Below, one piece after another: positions 23,185-36,100 of a stretch of 64,000 bases of DNA. This DNA is from Excoecaria cochinchinensis. Its lineage: Eukaryota; Streptophyta; Magnoliopsida; Malpighiales; Euphorbiaceae. The notes under the pieces were generated by a model. It had not been told where the DNA came from, did no database searches, and worked only from the letters and a program-made list of their open reading frames with translations. How positions within the stretch are numbered: the first letter of the stretch is position 1; the number at the start of each line of letters is the position of its first letter. Made by a program: the position numbers and the translations under genes. The stretch covers positions 1,948,001 to 2,012,000 of the forward strand of contig CANTUQ010000070.1 in assembly GCA_947683425.1 (NCBI GenBank), in the 5' to 3' direction.

Positions 23185-23610
23185 CCGATGAAAATGGGTT
23201 TACACTCTGGGGAAAAGAGGTTCATTCTTTACAATTCTTTGAGCCGTAAAAAAATCGTCCTGATAAGAATGGATTTACACTTTGGGAAAAAGAGCTTCAA
23301 TTTTTTACAATTCTTTTTGGGCTATCAAAAATCACCCTGATAAGGATGGGTCTGCACTTCGAGAAGGGAATTTCAATCATTGATAATTTTGTGGGTTACC
23401 CAAAAATTACCCTGATAAGAACGGGCCTGCACTTCGAGAAGAGAATTTCAATCATTGATAATTTTGTGGGTTACCCAAAAATCAACCTGATAAGGATGGG
23501 TCTACATTTCGAGAAGAGAATTTCAATTATTGATAATTTTATAAGCTACCCAAAAATTGCCCTGATGGGGATGAGCCTACACTTCGGGAAAGGGGTTTAG
23601 ATCATCGATA
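23185..23610 (+). repeat. Six tandem repeats of about 75 bp
   Basis: The motif CCTGATAAGGATGGGTCTGC recurs at about 23186, 23258, 23337, 23411, 23487 and 23561; spacing is 73-78 bp and exactly 75 in the last units. As 75 is a multiple of three, one frame stays open (23346-23600), which need not mean coding. Confidence 0.9.
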
Positions 23611-25008
23611 AACTTTTTATGTAATTAGAGATGTAAGCTTGCGAGCAAAAAAAAAATACAAAAAAAAACAAACGAAAGAAAGAAAGAAAAAAAATAGAGT
23701 TTAGGATAATCCCCCTTGATGAGTTCAGTAGTTATCTTTTTTAGCTTAATTGTTATACTGAGTTTGATAAGCTAAAGTGTTACCAAATTCAAATTCAAGG
23801 ATATCTGGACAGTATACAATTGGGGTTGAGAATGGTGCTTTCATCCGTCGAATTAACGTTGAGGCCATTTTTCTCTAGCGACCTGATCCTCTTTTGATAG
23901 CCAATTACCTAAGCCTAACGTTACAACCAAAGTAAGACCTCTTGATTCTTGGTTTGGCCTTATCTAATTAGCAGAGATGACCTTCTAATAAGGTTTGGTA
24001 CATAGGAAGAGGCATATGGTGTTTCTTGAAGCTTCAAGCGAGAAGTCATGAGTGCATTTATGCATTCGAGTTGAGTCTTGTCCTCGACATTACATCTAGA
24101 ATTTGCTTTCAAATGATAAAAAATTATGTTTTAGCTTTTTGCACATACACACAGAGATGGTATGGTATGCCTTGTATTTACATGTTGGCTGAGTAAATCT
24201 TGATGTCTACATATTTATCTTCTTGTCCTTCATTGGGAATGACTCCTGAATTCTTTTACTGAGATTGAATCAGTTGAGAATGTGGTTCATTCAGTACTTT
24301 CAAAGGCAGATAGAAAACTCGAGTTTGGGGTATCCAATAGGTTGCACTCATCTTACAATCTTGGGGTATTTCTTATCACTACTCATAAAAGTGATACTTT
24401 GCATCTACTTCCAGCAATATTCTTTGTACATATGCTTTATACAAATGTTTTTGCACGTAACTGTAGTAGACATCCTTATAAATAGTTTTACATGTATAAT
24501 TCTTGTTGCATGTCTTTTGGCATAAGATCTTCAGCGAGCATATTTCATGGATACTTTCACATACGGGCCTCTCTGAGGTTCATTTTTTATAATCACTTAT
24601 TTTTGCGCATTTCATGGGCATATCTTTTGCATGCACCTCACATGCACATCATTTGCACGCATTTTGTACATGTATACGTGATTTTTTCTACATTTGTTTC
24701 ATATGCATAGTTATCCACACACGCATCACACACATCCAATTCTTCATATAGCCTTCATGTATATAATGACTTCCACTTATTTTTGCATGTGATTCTTCAC
24801 ACTTATGCCAGTGAATGACTCCTTACCCTCACGGGTATGATCATGTGTATATATTTCGCATTCATAATTCCCTTGCACAAATTTTATGCTTGATCTTTTG
24901 CATGTATTTCTCATTCATGGTCATTTGTGGCATATATGTCATGTACATAATTCTCTGCATGCATATTATATTTCTACACACACTACACAATTAAATTGCA
25001 CGCATGCA

Positions 25009-25175
25009 TAACATCGCGTGTCATTCTATATATGCATAACTCTTAGATTTCATACATGCATAACATCGCGAGTCATTCCATCCATGCATAACTCTTAGAT
25101 TTCATACATGCATAACATCGCGTGTCATTCCATACATGCATAACTTTTAGATTTCATACATGCATAGCGTGCCAT
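25009..25175 (+). repeat. Tandem repeats of about 52 bp
   Basis: Three and a half copies of a unit containing ATAACATCGCG, TCATTCCATACATGCATAA and TTAGATTTCATACATGC. Related CATACATG-rich sequence extends from about 24880 to 25250. Confidence 0.85.
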
Positions 25176-25255
25176 CTCATACATACATGGCTTTTCACAT
25201 GCATTCCATGCATACATGGCTTTTCATACGCATTTCATGTATACACAGTGTCCTG

Positions 25256-25400
25256 TGTCTACTAGATGATGTACATCAATCTCAACCTCATGACTTCGCA
25301 TGTCGACGTTTCTCAAGTCCTCTGAGGAGGCAGAATCCTTAAGTTCTCTGAGGAGGCACGACCTTCAAAGTCCTCTAAGGGGGCACGACCTTCAAAGTCC

Positions 25401-25467
<67 letters not shown>

Positions 25468-25508
25468 CATTTTTATTCATGTTATCATTATTACTTTGCA
25501 TTATTGCA

Positions 25509-25570
<62 letters not shown>

Positions 25571-26484
25571 CACTATATTATTATTTTGTTACTATTGTTA
25601 TCATTATTATTTTTTTATTATAATTATCATTTTCTGTTTGTTTATTCATCATTATCATCTTACAGTAATATCATTAGCATCATTATTTTTATTTTCATTG
25701 GTCATTTTAATTGTCGTTTGTGCTTTTATATTCATTAATTCTCAATTTACTTTATTCAATTATTTATTTGTTTATTTATTCATTCAATTATTTATTTATT
25801 CATTATTAACCAATATTGTTTTCTGTCTTTACCGCGATGCGAGTGGCACGTGACTCGCCCACGGAGTTAGGTGAAGCATGGTCGGGATAAGTAGATTAGA
25901 ATTTATTTATTTTGAAATATGTAATTATTATTTTATTCTTCTTTCATTCGCTAATGGTCTGTAATAATAAAAGATTTTTGACCGCGCTTAAAAAGAACCA
26001 CCACACAAATGTTTTATATTAAAATGATAACTTGTTAATAAAACTGGACCAATGTCCTGGTTTTCATCCCAAAGCAACGATTTAAATTGATTTGAGAGCT
26101 CAAAACTTTTCATAAAAAGTAATTGGGAATCAATGTTCCCGTCTAAAAGAATAGCCTGATTTATGTATGTATTTTTATCATTCTTTTATGGTTTCATATT
26201 TGTTTTCAGATAATTGTAATTATATTTTATTTACTGCTTTTTTATACGTGCTTGTAATGTGCTTTAATTTTATTGTATAATTTGCATGTGAGAGAAGAGA
26301 TAAAATAATTGATCTTAAAAACCCATTCACATAATATTAACCAAATGTATGAATAAGAGTGAGGTCCCGAACTCTCTCTGGTTTTGGGCCTCATAAGGTT
26401 AGAATTACTTTTCCGATGTTTTATCGGGTGGCGACTCCATGATCCTGCCTTATGGTAGCCTGATAGACGGTGAGGTCGTCTACA
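25256..26484 (+). repeat. Decayed Tat-type LTR
   Basis: The right half shows motifs in the same order as the intact LTRs: AATAAAACTGGACCAATGTC (about 26037), GATTTATGTATGT (about 26158), a CCCGAAC...CTCTGGTTTTGGGC motif (about 26367-26388) and GGGTGGCGACTCC (26425 on). It ends GTCTACA at 26484, exactly where the transposase ORF is cut. The left boundary is only approximate. No target duplication was found. Confidence 0.65.
25310..25575. repeat. 26-bp repeats followed by back-to-back AAT/ATT microsatellites
   Basis: Three units of AAGTCCTCTGAGGAGGCACGACC type (about 25312-25400) are followed by (AAT)n turning into (ATT)n at about 25403-25470 and a second ATT run at about 25513-25572. The AAT-to-ATT junction is a long inverted repeat able to fold into an AT hairpin. 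Confidence 0.85.
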
Positions 26485-26965
26485 GATAGCACTTAGAATT
26501 ATTTTTGATCTCTAAAGGTGTTTCATCAAAAGACGGAGGAACAATCACATGTTTAACTATTGAACAAATAGCATACAAAACATTCCAAAAATGTCTAGAA
26601 ATTGTATCTGTTGAATGTTGAAAACGGTATGCTACAACTCTCTGTCGATCATTTTGACAAATGATAAGAAGAAAAATTGCCACTTGTTCTTGCACTGTTA
26701 AAAGCTTGGAATTTTTCAATGTTGTTCGCCCTTTCAATTCCTCACATAAACAAATAAAAATATTTTTGTCCATTCGAAATAAATCATAGCATGTCATTGG
26801 ATAACCATTTAATACCTCAACAATTTATTCATGACCTGTCAATTTTGAAATTCTCTAAAGTCTAGATTTATCATTGCACATAAAATTGTATTTATAGTTC
26901 ACATAAATCATCAACAATTGTTCGATTTCTTCATCAGAATTAGAAAAAAAATTATCCAAATCCAT
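26485..26965 (-). pseudogene. PIF/Harbinger transposase, N-terminal fragment
   Basis: Read right to left, an ATG at 26965 opens MDLDNFFSNSDEEIEQL and runs into a TAG after about 37 residues. A shifted frame then gives RISKLTGHE, a TAA, and NGYPMTCYDLFRMDKNIFIC. The CYDLFRM...F..LC stretch with LTVQEQVAIFLLI is typical of the N-terminal domain of plant HARBI1-like transposases. The catalytic DDE domain is missing: the gene is cut at 26484/26485 by the decayed LTR. A T-rich tract ending in CAG lies just upstream of the ATG, so an upstream exon is possible. The product cannot be active. Confidence 0.8.
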
Positions 26966-27240
26966 ATCCCTGTCAAAATAAAAATAATTAATCCAAAAAA
27001 TCAATAAAAATAATATCTATCTATAATAAAATAAAAGAAATATATTCAAACTAATTTCTAATAATAACAAAATCCCGTAGGTCAATAAAAAAATCCAAAT
27101 ATCAAATAAGAATTTTGTATAATGCAATAGATAATAAGTCAAAGAAATGCAAAAAAAAAAAAGTAATAATAAAAAATCAAATTTGGATATTCAAAACCCA
27201 ATCTCTCTTTCTTTCTTCGGTCATAGCCAAAAACATCTCT
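26966..27240. other. Spacer between the two Harbinger genes
   Basis: AT-rich, non-coding DNA between the transposase fragment and the Myb/SANT-like gene; both lie on the minus strand, as in PIF/Harbinger elements with two genes. Confidence 0.5.
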
Positions 27241-28225
27241 CTATAGTGAATCGTCATGGGTAAGTTTAACAGGTTTTGCAAAAGACAATCCATCTATTCC
27301 ATCAAGATTTTGCAAGACTTCAAGACATTTAAAAATTGATTCTTTATCACTGCTCAACCGTGCTCCAAAATTATCCCCTGCATTATCAACTAAGGTGAAT
27401 GTTGTTCTTGAACCCATTTGCTTGTCAAAAAATTCTATTTTGTTTGAACTTTCACTAATGTTGATTAATACTTGAGCCATTGCGTTTTGAAATAATTCTC
27501 TTTTCTTTTTACTATTAGATCTTTCATCACTTGTTTTCTTTAACTTTTTATTTTTATTTGTATCTTCACCCTCTTCATCAGAACTATCACATTCTTTATT
27601 ATTTTGTTCATCTTCACTAGCAGAAGAACTTTTAGCAGAAGGACTTTTAGCAGAAGGATGAGAATAAGCTCCGGTAGCAGTTGTATCACCATAAATAATG
27701 CACAACTTCTCGTATTCCTTACAACCTTCTTTTCTAAATTTTCTTGCCATCTTAGTCACCTATTGGCAAAAAATATACATATATATTATTTTAAAAATGG
27801 ATCCTAATATTCGTTATACACTACTTATAATAATTAATAAATAAATTCATTAAAATAGAATATACCTTGTATAATTTCTGCCACACATCATCACTTGCAA
27901 TAACTTGACCAGTCATTGAATTGCATCTGATTCCTGTCTCTTTCAATAAATTATTGAAATGCTTCTATCGGCTTCTGAGACTATTAAGCTTATTCTTGAA
28001 TTGAATTGGACTATACTCTCGGTTGATCTTCTTTTTCATAAGATCTCTAATTCGTGTCCATGCACTTTTAGTTAGAATGGTTGTTTTTCGATTTTCATTA
28101 TTTACTTTCTCAACCATTAATGTTATAAAATAATCTTCAATTTGTGGAGACCAAATTGCTCCATCATGTTCAACCTTAATAACATTGTCACCATTTGCAT
28201 TCAATACTTGATCTAAATTTTCCAT
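27241..28225 (-). pseudogene. Harbinger ORF1-type Myb/SANT-like DNA-binding protein
   Basis: Exon 1 runs 28225 to 27866, intron 27865-27760 (GTATAT...AATAG) and exon 2 27759 to 27241. The N-terminus carries a Myb/SANT-like domain (Myb_DNA-bind_3 type): WSPQIEDYFITLMVEKV, AWTRIRDLM and FKNKLNSLRSR. A TAG at about 27967-27965 interrupts exon 1 where relatives have tryptophan. The frame then continues KHFNNLLKETG to VWQKLYK and joins exon 2 (MARKFRKEGCKEYEKLC, GDTTATG) in phase. The C-terminal half is acidic and Lys-rich. In Harbinger elements this partner protein binds the transposase and DNA. One nonsense codon and a truncated partner make it a relic. Confidence 0.8.
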
Positions 28226-28430
28226 CTAAATAAGATAAAGTTACTATCATATCACAAAAAAATAACTAACAATTAATTGCTTGTAACCCAAATTGCTCAA
28301 TTATGTTCATCCTCAATAATATTGTCACCATTTACATTCAACTATTGATCTAAATTTTCCCTATAAATAAAATAAAGTTACTAGCATATCACAAAAAAAA
28401 AAATAATAACTAACAATTAATTACTTCTAA
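28154..28430. repeat. Tandem duplication of about 137 bp over the 5' end of the Myb/SANT-like gene
   Basis: 28154-28290 and 28291-28430 align along their length (for example ATTGTCACCATTTGCATTCAA against ATTGTCACCATTTACATTCAA) with scattered substitutions. The copy includes the gene's first codons but its ATG has been lost. Confidence 0.85.
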
Positions 28431-30074
28431 CCACTTGGTTCATTGCATTTTCAATTACATCATTATGCAACATGACAAATTTTTATGTTAATATATGAGT
28501 TAAATTTTATATAAACAGATGTAATACATGAAAAGTCCTCAAAAAATAAGAAAGGAAGTGAAAATAAAAAATTTATTTAATCCTACTAGGAGAAAATAAA
28601 TAACAGTAAGAAAATTATTAGGAAGTATAAAAATAAGAAAAAAATGAAAGATATATATGAAATGTCCAACTATGCTAATTCCAAGACTATTGAATTTATT
28701 ATATTAAAAACATTAGTGATTATCGTAAGTTTGACAAGTAAACGTGACTTTTGAATTATGGCTAGGTATGCATTGAAAAAGTAATGCCAAAATGTCAATT
28801 TATTCCCTAATATATCATTATTGTCCCTAATATATATAATGAAAAACAATCTTTATATTACCATACACTTTTTAAAGCCTTTTGAGTTGGAATTTCCCAC
28901 TTTGTCTAATGCTGAGAGAATGCAGTAAATAATTTCTTGGGCCATCTCGTCAAAGGAGCTAGCATTGATGACAGCCAACCACACCTACAATATCCTAATC
29001 TACAATCACCCATTTCCTATCTCTGATCTCTCTCTCTACTATATATTTCCAACTACATAAATATAAGATATAATCCAACTTCATGCTCTCTGTATAGTTT
29101 GTAATCCAAATACCGCAGATACTGCATAGCGATGGAAGATGAAAGAAGAAAATAAAAAAGGGTTGTGACTAAATTGATCAAATTGCAAAACTCACAGGTC
29201 TATTACTTTTATTTCTATTTTGACAGTAATAAAATTTATTTTTCTTCTATTTATGTGAAGAGAGAGTGTGTTTCGTTTATGATTTTTTTTTAGGACTAAA
29301 GAGAGGAGAAAAAAAGCTGTAGATAGAGGGTGTGTTTCATTCTAATGTTAAGTGTGATAATTTTTCTGAGAAAAAAGAATAGATTAAATTTACTTTCATG
29401 GATAAGGTTATGGGCAAAGTGGAGAAAATGAAAAAAAATAAAATTACTTCACCTGAGTCAATGGAAGTTGATGGTGATTGAAGGTGGAGGTCACGGCCCC
29501 GGCAGCAAAATACTCACGAAGAAGTGGAATAACTAAACCTAAAACCTAAAATCCATATTTTGTAAATTTTTTTTTCTGTTTTAGTTTAGAAAAATACTTC
29601 TTGAGAGTTTTACAAAAATTAAAATTGGATAGATTTTGCGAAACGCGTTTCTATTTTTTTTTTTAAAACGAAAACTTTGAAAAAGACAATAATTTAATGA
29701 AATAAAAATAAATAAAGAAAAGAAAAGAAAAGAAATAAATTAAATAAGGAAAGATAGATTTATATAAATAAGGAAAGGATTTTTAAATAAAAGGAAGGTT
29801 ATAAATAAAGAAAATATTTTATTTACAATTTTTTTTTAAAAAAAAAAGACATCTTATTAATTATGGAAAGATTCGATTTTATCTTTTATGTGAAGATATG
29901 ATTTTTCACTTCCAGTTTTAACGTTTGGAATTTAATGTGATTTGGCGGTTGGGCATATGCTGTGCGCGCATATAAATCTTCGAATCATTAGAACGAGCGT
30001 AATTGGACGGTAAATTGCGTGCACCTGATTACTAATTGCTTTGGAAAGTGGGCTTGACCCCAAATACTCTATGA
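28431..30074. other. AT-rich intergenic DNA upstream of MLH1
   Basis: No ORF or RNA gene is supported. It includes AT-rich poly-A/T tracts (about 29570-29860). The missing end of the Harbinger element probably lies here, but I could not find a convincing terminal repeat. Confidence 0.4.
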
Positions 30075-30141
30075 ATCTATATATTATGCTTTTCTCCGGC
30101 GCTGAGAACCAGAGCTGGAAAAAGAATTTCCAAACTAGCAA
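30075..30141 (+). promoter_or_regulatory. Likely MLH1 core promoter and 5' UTR
   Basis: A TATA-like CTATATATTATGC (about 30077-30089) stands about 60 bases before the MLH1 ATG. No other strong TATA element is nearer. The short leader has no upstream ATG in the assumed transcript. Confidence 0.4.
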
Positions 30142-33100
30142 ATGGAACTGGACACTGAAACAGCTGAAGATACACTATCACCAGCTCACCCCATGGAAAT
30201 AGAATCATCACCACCATTACCATCTGCTCCTATCCCGAAAGAGCCCCCAAAGATTCACCGGCTAGACCAGTCTGTGGTTAATCGAATCGCTGCTGGAGAG
30301 GTTATTCAACGGCCCGTATCGGCCGTGAAAGAGCTGGTAGAGAACAGTCTTGATGCCCACTCTACTTCCATTAATGTTGTTGTCAAGGATGGTGGCCTCA
30401 AGCTCATTCAAGTCTCCGATGATGGTCACGGTATTCGCGTAAGCAACAACGAACCAAAAAGAGAAATAGTGTTTGTTTACTACCTTAATTTTTGCTTTTG
30501 AAAAAATTTTCTTCTTTTGTGCTTCTTAGTTTGAGGACTTGCCTATTTTATGCGAGAGGCATACGACTTCGAAATTGTCCACTTATGAGGATTTGCAGTC
30601 TATCAAGTCGATGGGGTTCAGGGGAGAGGCACTAGCTAGCATGACCTATGTTGCTCATGTTACTGTCACTACTATCACTGAAGGGCAATTGCACGGTTAC
30701 AGGTGGGTGTGTGGTTGTTTTCTAATTGTTCGATCAAATGTCTCTCTGAAGCTCGCTGGTAATTTTAGACATGTTATTTATATTTAATTTATTTATGGGG
30801 TTTGTTGTTCAGGGCATCTTATAGAGATGGTGTCATGGAGAATCAACCAAAGCCTTGTGCTGCGGTTAAAGGGACTCAAATAATGGTCTGCACCTGTCTT
30901 TTCGACTTGGATTTCGGATTTAGGAACTAAAATAAATCTGAAAAAAGTGGGGAATAGAATTCTTTATTTGAAATTTTAGAAAAGGAATGCATGTTAAACT
31001 TGGTCCTTAAAAAATTGATGAGATTTTGTGTATGCATTTTCATTTTTTTTTTCTTGGGTGGTGCTTACTTTTCAGGTAGAGAACTTGTTTTATAACATGA
31101 TTGCCCGCAAGAAGAATCTTCAAAATTCTGCTGATGATTATTCGAAAATTGTAGACATGCTAAGCCGTTTTGCCATCCATCACATAAATGTGAGCTTTTC
31201 TTGCAGAAAGGTTAGTATCCTGGTTTTCAAAATTTGTCTGTCATATGAAGCTGCATGGGTGTGTTACTGGAGTTTATTTTGCATTATTGGCATAAATTCT
31301 TTAACGCTATTGGAATCAGCATGGAGCTGCTAGAGCAGATGTCCACTCAGTTGCCACAACATCAAGGCTAGATTCCATCAGGACTGTTTATGGGGTCTCA
31401 GTTGCTAGCAATCTAATGAAAGTAGAAGCTTCTGACAATGACTCAAATTTTGATATGAACGGGTTCATCTCAAATTCAAATTATGTTGCCAAGAAAACAA
31501 CAATGGTACTTTTTATCAATGGTATGTATTTTCTATGTGAACATGAGAAAAGAAATGGTCAATTTGGTTTGCAAACGCTTCCACTTCAACTTAGTGGATT
31601 TAATAGATGTTTCAATGATGCAAATGTAATTATCATAGAAAATTTACATGGAAAGTAGTGATTAGTTTGGTTTTTCAGTACTATGTTTGTTAACTTGTAT
31701 ATCTTCTATATGGATTGGAGAGAGCTTCTGGGTTGTTGTCTGAGTGCAAAAGCATTTTAGGTTGATCTGACTTTCATCAGCATGCAGTAAGTATAATTCT
31801 TAATGAGTGGGTTTAGAAAATCTTGTTGCTCTGATTTAATAAAATTTCCTCGAGTTACTAGTGGAATTTAGAATTAACCTGTGTTATCCCTAGGGGTAGT
31901 CAGTTACACCACAAACTCAAAAAAGTAAACATAAAATTAAATCTCAGCATCAGATCTTTCTTCTTACGGTGTTTAATAGATGCAGCATATTCTTGCTTCT
32001 TTTTAAGTGTTCTGAAATTATAATTACCTTCAATAAAATGATAATATCAATTATTTCTTTGCAAAACTGAGGATTTTTAAATTTTTTAGACCTAAAGTTA
32101 AGAGTTTTAGCCAGATGTTTCCTGTCTCTGCCATTTGTGTCTCAGAATCTTTTTGAGATCATGCAAATGCTTATCAATTAGCACTTAAGATCTTTTAAAA
32201 TTGAGGTGGAAGCTTCATCAAGTTTGAATGCATATATTTTGATTAATGCAAGATGAAAGTTATGGGTCAAAAAAAGAACATAATTGTCGTTCATCATTTG
32301 GTAGGTGGCAAAATATAGATGGGGAGCTGTTTTTAGTACGTATAGATGGTTGATTTTTTGGTATTTGCTACAGCTAAATTGTAAAATGTGGGACACTATT
32401 CAATTGATATTTTATTTTCTTTTTATCACACTATACTTTCTGTGTTTCTTTCTTGGACACTATTAAATTGACATTTTATGTTTTTTTTTTTTTTTATCAC
32501 ACTATACTCTCTCTCTCTCTCTCTTTGTTTAAAAAAAAAAACTATTCTGAATGAATAGGTATCCTGACTATGAAAGTTACATATTTGATATAAAAGTGTT
32601 ATGAATGCTATGGAACAATGTCTAGCATCACAGAATTATTATTGCTCTCTAACCTTGAAAACCTGTGTCATGTTGCTTCTTTCATCCTTTGTAGGAATCT
32701 TCAATTCCTTGTTTCTATGGTCTATTGGTTTTCTTTGTGTCATTAGCTGCTGGCATTATCCTTAGTGAACCACATTATTCAATGTCAAGGAAGCTTGCAA
32801 GTCCATCTCTAGCAAAAATGCTTTCTTTGCATGTGAGATGATAAAACTGGTCTTACTGGTACTAAATAAGAAAGGTGCAAGGGCTTTTATTACTAGATTT
32901 GTGATTTTGTAAAGGTTATTATGCAAGGGATTTAGATAAAAGTTTAACATTTGGGGATGATATACAACTAGGGAGAGGATGATGTGGAATTCGTTTTCCT
33001 TGCTGGTAGTATGTATTTGGTCCACATGGTAACACACTCAAGCACAAAAGAAAGAGAGCCTTAACATCTTTTTCATTTTTCATTTTTCTTTTTTGGCTTT

Positions 33101-36100
33101 GCTTCAGATAGACTAGTGGAATGCACAGCATTGAAGAGAGCTATTGAAATTGTTTATGCGGCTACCTTACCAAAAGCATCAAAACCTTTTCTATATATGT
33201 CAATTGTTTTGCCACGTGAGCATGTTGATGTAAATGTTCATCCAACAAAGAGAGAGGTATGTGTTTCTAGGACTAAACCACTAAATCCTGTGCTTGCAAC
33301 TTTCATAATGAGACAATTTGTTTTATTTCAACATTGGGAAGAATGAGATGAAAGGACAAAAAGAAAAAATACCACCAAAAAAAAAGTCAATGACTACAGG
33401 TCTCTTTTTCTGTGAATGGGATGAATTAATTGGCTGTAATTCATAATTAAGGAAACACAAAATGAAAAGAAGGAAAAGCTGTAAAATGTCATCACAAGTT
33501 GACTTTGCATTGTGTGTAGCATCTCATATCTGCCCAGGTTATCGCTGTTTACTTTTGGTGGGTAGTATATGTATCAGTTTTATTATGTTTCACATTTATC
33601 AAATTGTGGTGAAGGTTCTTCCAAAGCTTTTGTTTTGCCTCAGCATGTTGTTTTTTTTTTTCCTTGGCATATACTTTAAAGCTTTCTTTTTCTATTATTT
33701 GGAATAGAGGCATGGGTTAGTTCTCCAAGAGCCCCTTTATCACTTTATTGGTGCCAAAAGGAAATATGCAGTATGGCTATTGTCTTCTTCAGGCCAGCCA
33801 AAGCTGTCCAATCTAGATCTCTTTCATAAATGTGTTTTCAGTTTTTGGTACAAAATTGGAATATTCGATCAATTTTGGATTGCGTGAATTTCAATTTTAC
33901 TATAATGCAAAGGTGTGGGGGGAAAAAGATGATGTATTTTGTTGAGACTGATTTCAGGTATCACTTGATACCTTATTGTTGTCTTGCTTGATTGTCCTTT
34001 TTTTTTTTTAATTAATATTACTATTACTTAATTTCATCATATTATTGTAATATGGCTAGTGTGGTCCTAAGTCATAACTGGTATCCTAGTGAAGTGTTCT
34101 ATCTTCAATTGTTTGGAATCCTAAGTGGATGGTATAGTTGAGAGATTGTGCCAACCCTCACTTACTGTAATCACATTATTTTGGATGGTCCCTGAGCTGT
34201 AATTTGAAGGCAATTGGAAACCCTTGTAAAGAACTTTCCTTCTATCGTGCAATAATTTAATTGGTAGATCATTTAGCATCTTAAAACGTCAAAAAACAAG
34301 AAAAAACTTGTAATGGAAAAATGTCTATGATTATTCTTTAACATAAAGTTGTCTAACTATCTGCTTTCAAATCTTTAAAATGGCATCATATTACTAGATT
34401 TCCCATGAATGTAGATTATGCGAAGGTAAATGTAAAAATGTGACTGCTTAGAAGGGATTTATTTCCTAAGGCATGTGACACATCAGGTGTGGTAGAAATA
34501 ATGCTTTGAAAATTCTTACTCAACTCGGGTTCTAAAGAACCATATCCTACTATTTGATGAAAATTAGAAAGTGGGCATAATATGCATCTACATGAGCTTG
34601 GGGCAGAAATTATTATCGTGTAATTTTTAGCATTTTACTTTTCCCTTTTCAGGACTATATTTCCATGTTCTTACCAACAAGCAGTTCATGTATGAATATG
34701 CAGGTAAGCCTTCTGAATCAGGAAGTCATTGTTGAGAAGATACAATCAGCTATAGAAACAAAATTGAGGAGCTCAAATGAGGCAAAGACATTTCGGGAGC
34801 AGGTAAGTCCGCTCTGTCTTTTCATGGATTGTCCTTCCTAACCTGGTGTGAACCTAACTCCAGAGCATCAATTACAATTGAAGGGTGTTAAGCTGTTATA
34901 TTTATATAGTGGCCAAATGATCGAATTAAACTTGAGGAGCTGTGCTCCATAAAATACAGTAGGACCTAAATGGTTTGAGAAGGAAAAGTAAATAAATAAA
35001 TAAAGGCAGTTTGAATGCTATTTAAATCAAATATCTTCTCCTTTTTTTTTTTCCTTTTAAAGCATGTGAAAGTTTATTTTTTTAGTCCATAGGCAAGCAT
35101 GACAACTTCCAGTTTACACCTTTAGTAGTTTACCGGGTCAGTTTATGCATGAAGTGAATAATTTTATCCAAACTGGACTGTCATTTGTCAATATAATGTA
35201 CAGCCAACCTGATCCAAACCAACAACATTTTTGGTTTGGGCTGGATTAGTTTGCTTGGGGAGGGTAGGTTCATACATTTCATGGACATCCCTAATATGAA
35301 TCATATCCGTTACTGTACCACCTTTTGACATTCTTATTTCTTGGGATAATGTTATTTTAATTTGTAATGTTTTAGCAAATATTTATTTGGACTCCTGTAC
35401 TTCATTTGTGTGTGAAATTGAGTGCTTAAAAGGGGTAAAAGTTTTGTGCTACAGTGAATCAAAATAACATAGCAATTGGGCCCTTTTGCCCTATCGCTGG
35501 AGATGTGAAATATTTTAACTGAAAAAGTAATGTGCCCTACAAAAACCCCTCACTTTACTTCCATGGCTTCCAGACCTCTTCTCTCTGTTTCTCGCTCTTT
35601 CTTCTCTCTTTCTTAATCTGTTCTACGTTTTATTTAATATCAGCAACGATTGTTGGGTGTGCATAAATCTGGAACATTAAGTCACCAGGATTGTATTTCA
35701 TCAAGTTCTGGAAAGTGGGTTTTATAAAAATAGATAGGAAGGGGACTTTGGAAGATTTGTCCTTTCAGAATTTGTCTGTTCTCTTCTTTTCTTCTTCACC
35801 CACCCACTTTATTTTACTGTGGATAGAGTTGGCATCTAAGCTCCATTTTAACTTTAACTTTTCAAGGAAGGCACTAAACAAAAATCTGAAAGCAATATAC
35901 TTATAAGAATGGTTTAAAACAATTAGTTGCAGAATGGTTTAAAATATATGTTTTTATTTTTTTTTATTCCTGTTTCCAAATAATAAGAAGTCCAATAAGT
36001 ATTTTAAGTCATTACACTTCATTTAACATTTGTTGGCGTCCTCTGTACAATGCTATTTATCTTTTTCCTTTGCTTGGCATCTTTCATTGTGTGAGTTAAG

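Larger units (their letters stand above)
22911..25250 (+). mobile_element. Tail of an older, decayed retroelement (spacer without genes)
   Basis: No coding domain is recognisable. The DNA holds several unrelated tandem arrays and ends against a decayed Tat-type LTR. The simplest reading is that this is the post-integrase part of an older element, into which the giant element inserted at 22910/22911. The rest of that element would be left of the window. This assignment is inferred from order and repeat content. Confidence 0.4.

Noticed and set aside
25009..25175. CRISPR-like array
   Set aside because: The whole unit repeats, without unique spacers, and the setting is a plant nuclear genome.
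25313..25853. ORFs of poly-Ile, poly-Tyr or poly-Asn (also 61621-61992)
   Set aside because: They are translations of ATT/AAT microsatellites.
29260..29640. Terminal repeat of the Harbinger element (GTGTTTCGTTTATGA and GTGTTTCATTCTAATG)
   Set aside because: Both point the wrong way for the right end and no 3-bp duplication or partner end could be matched.
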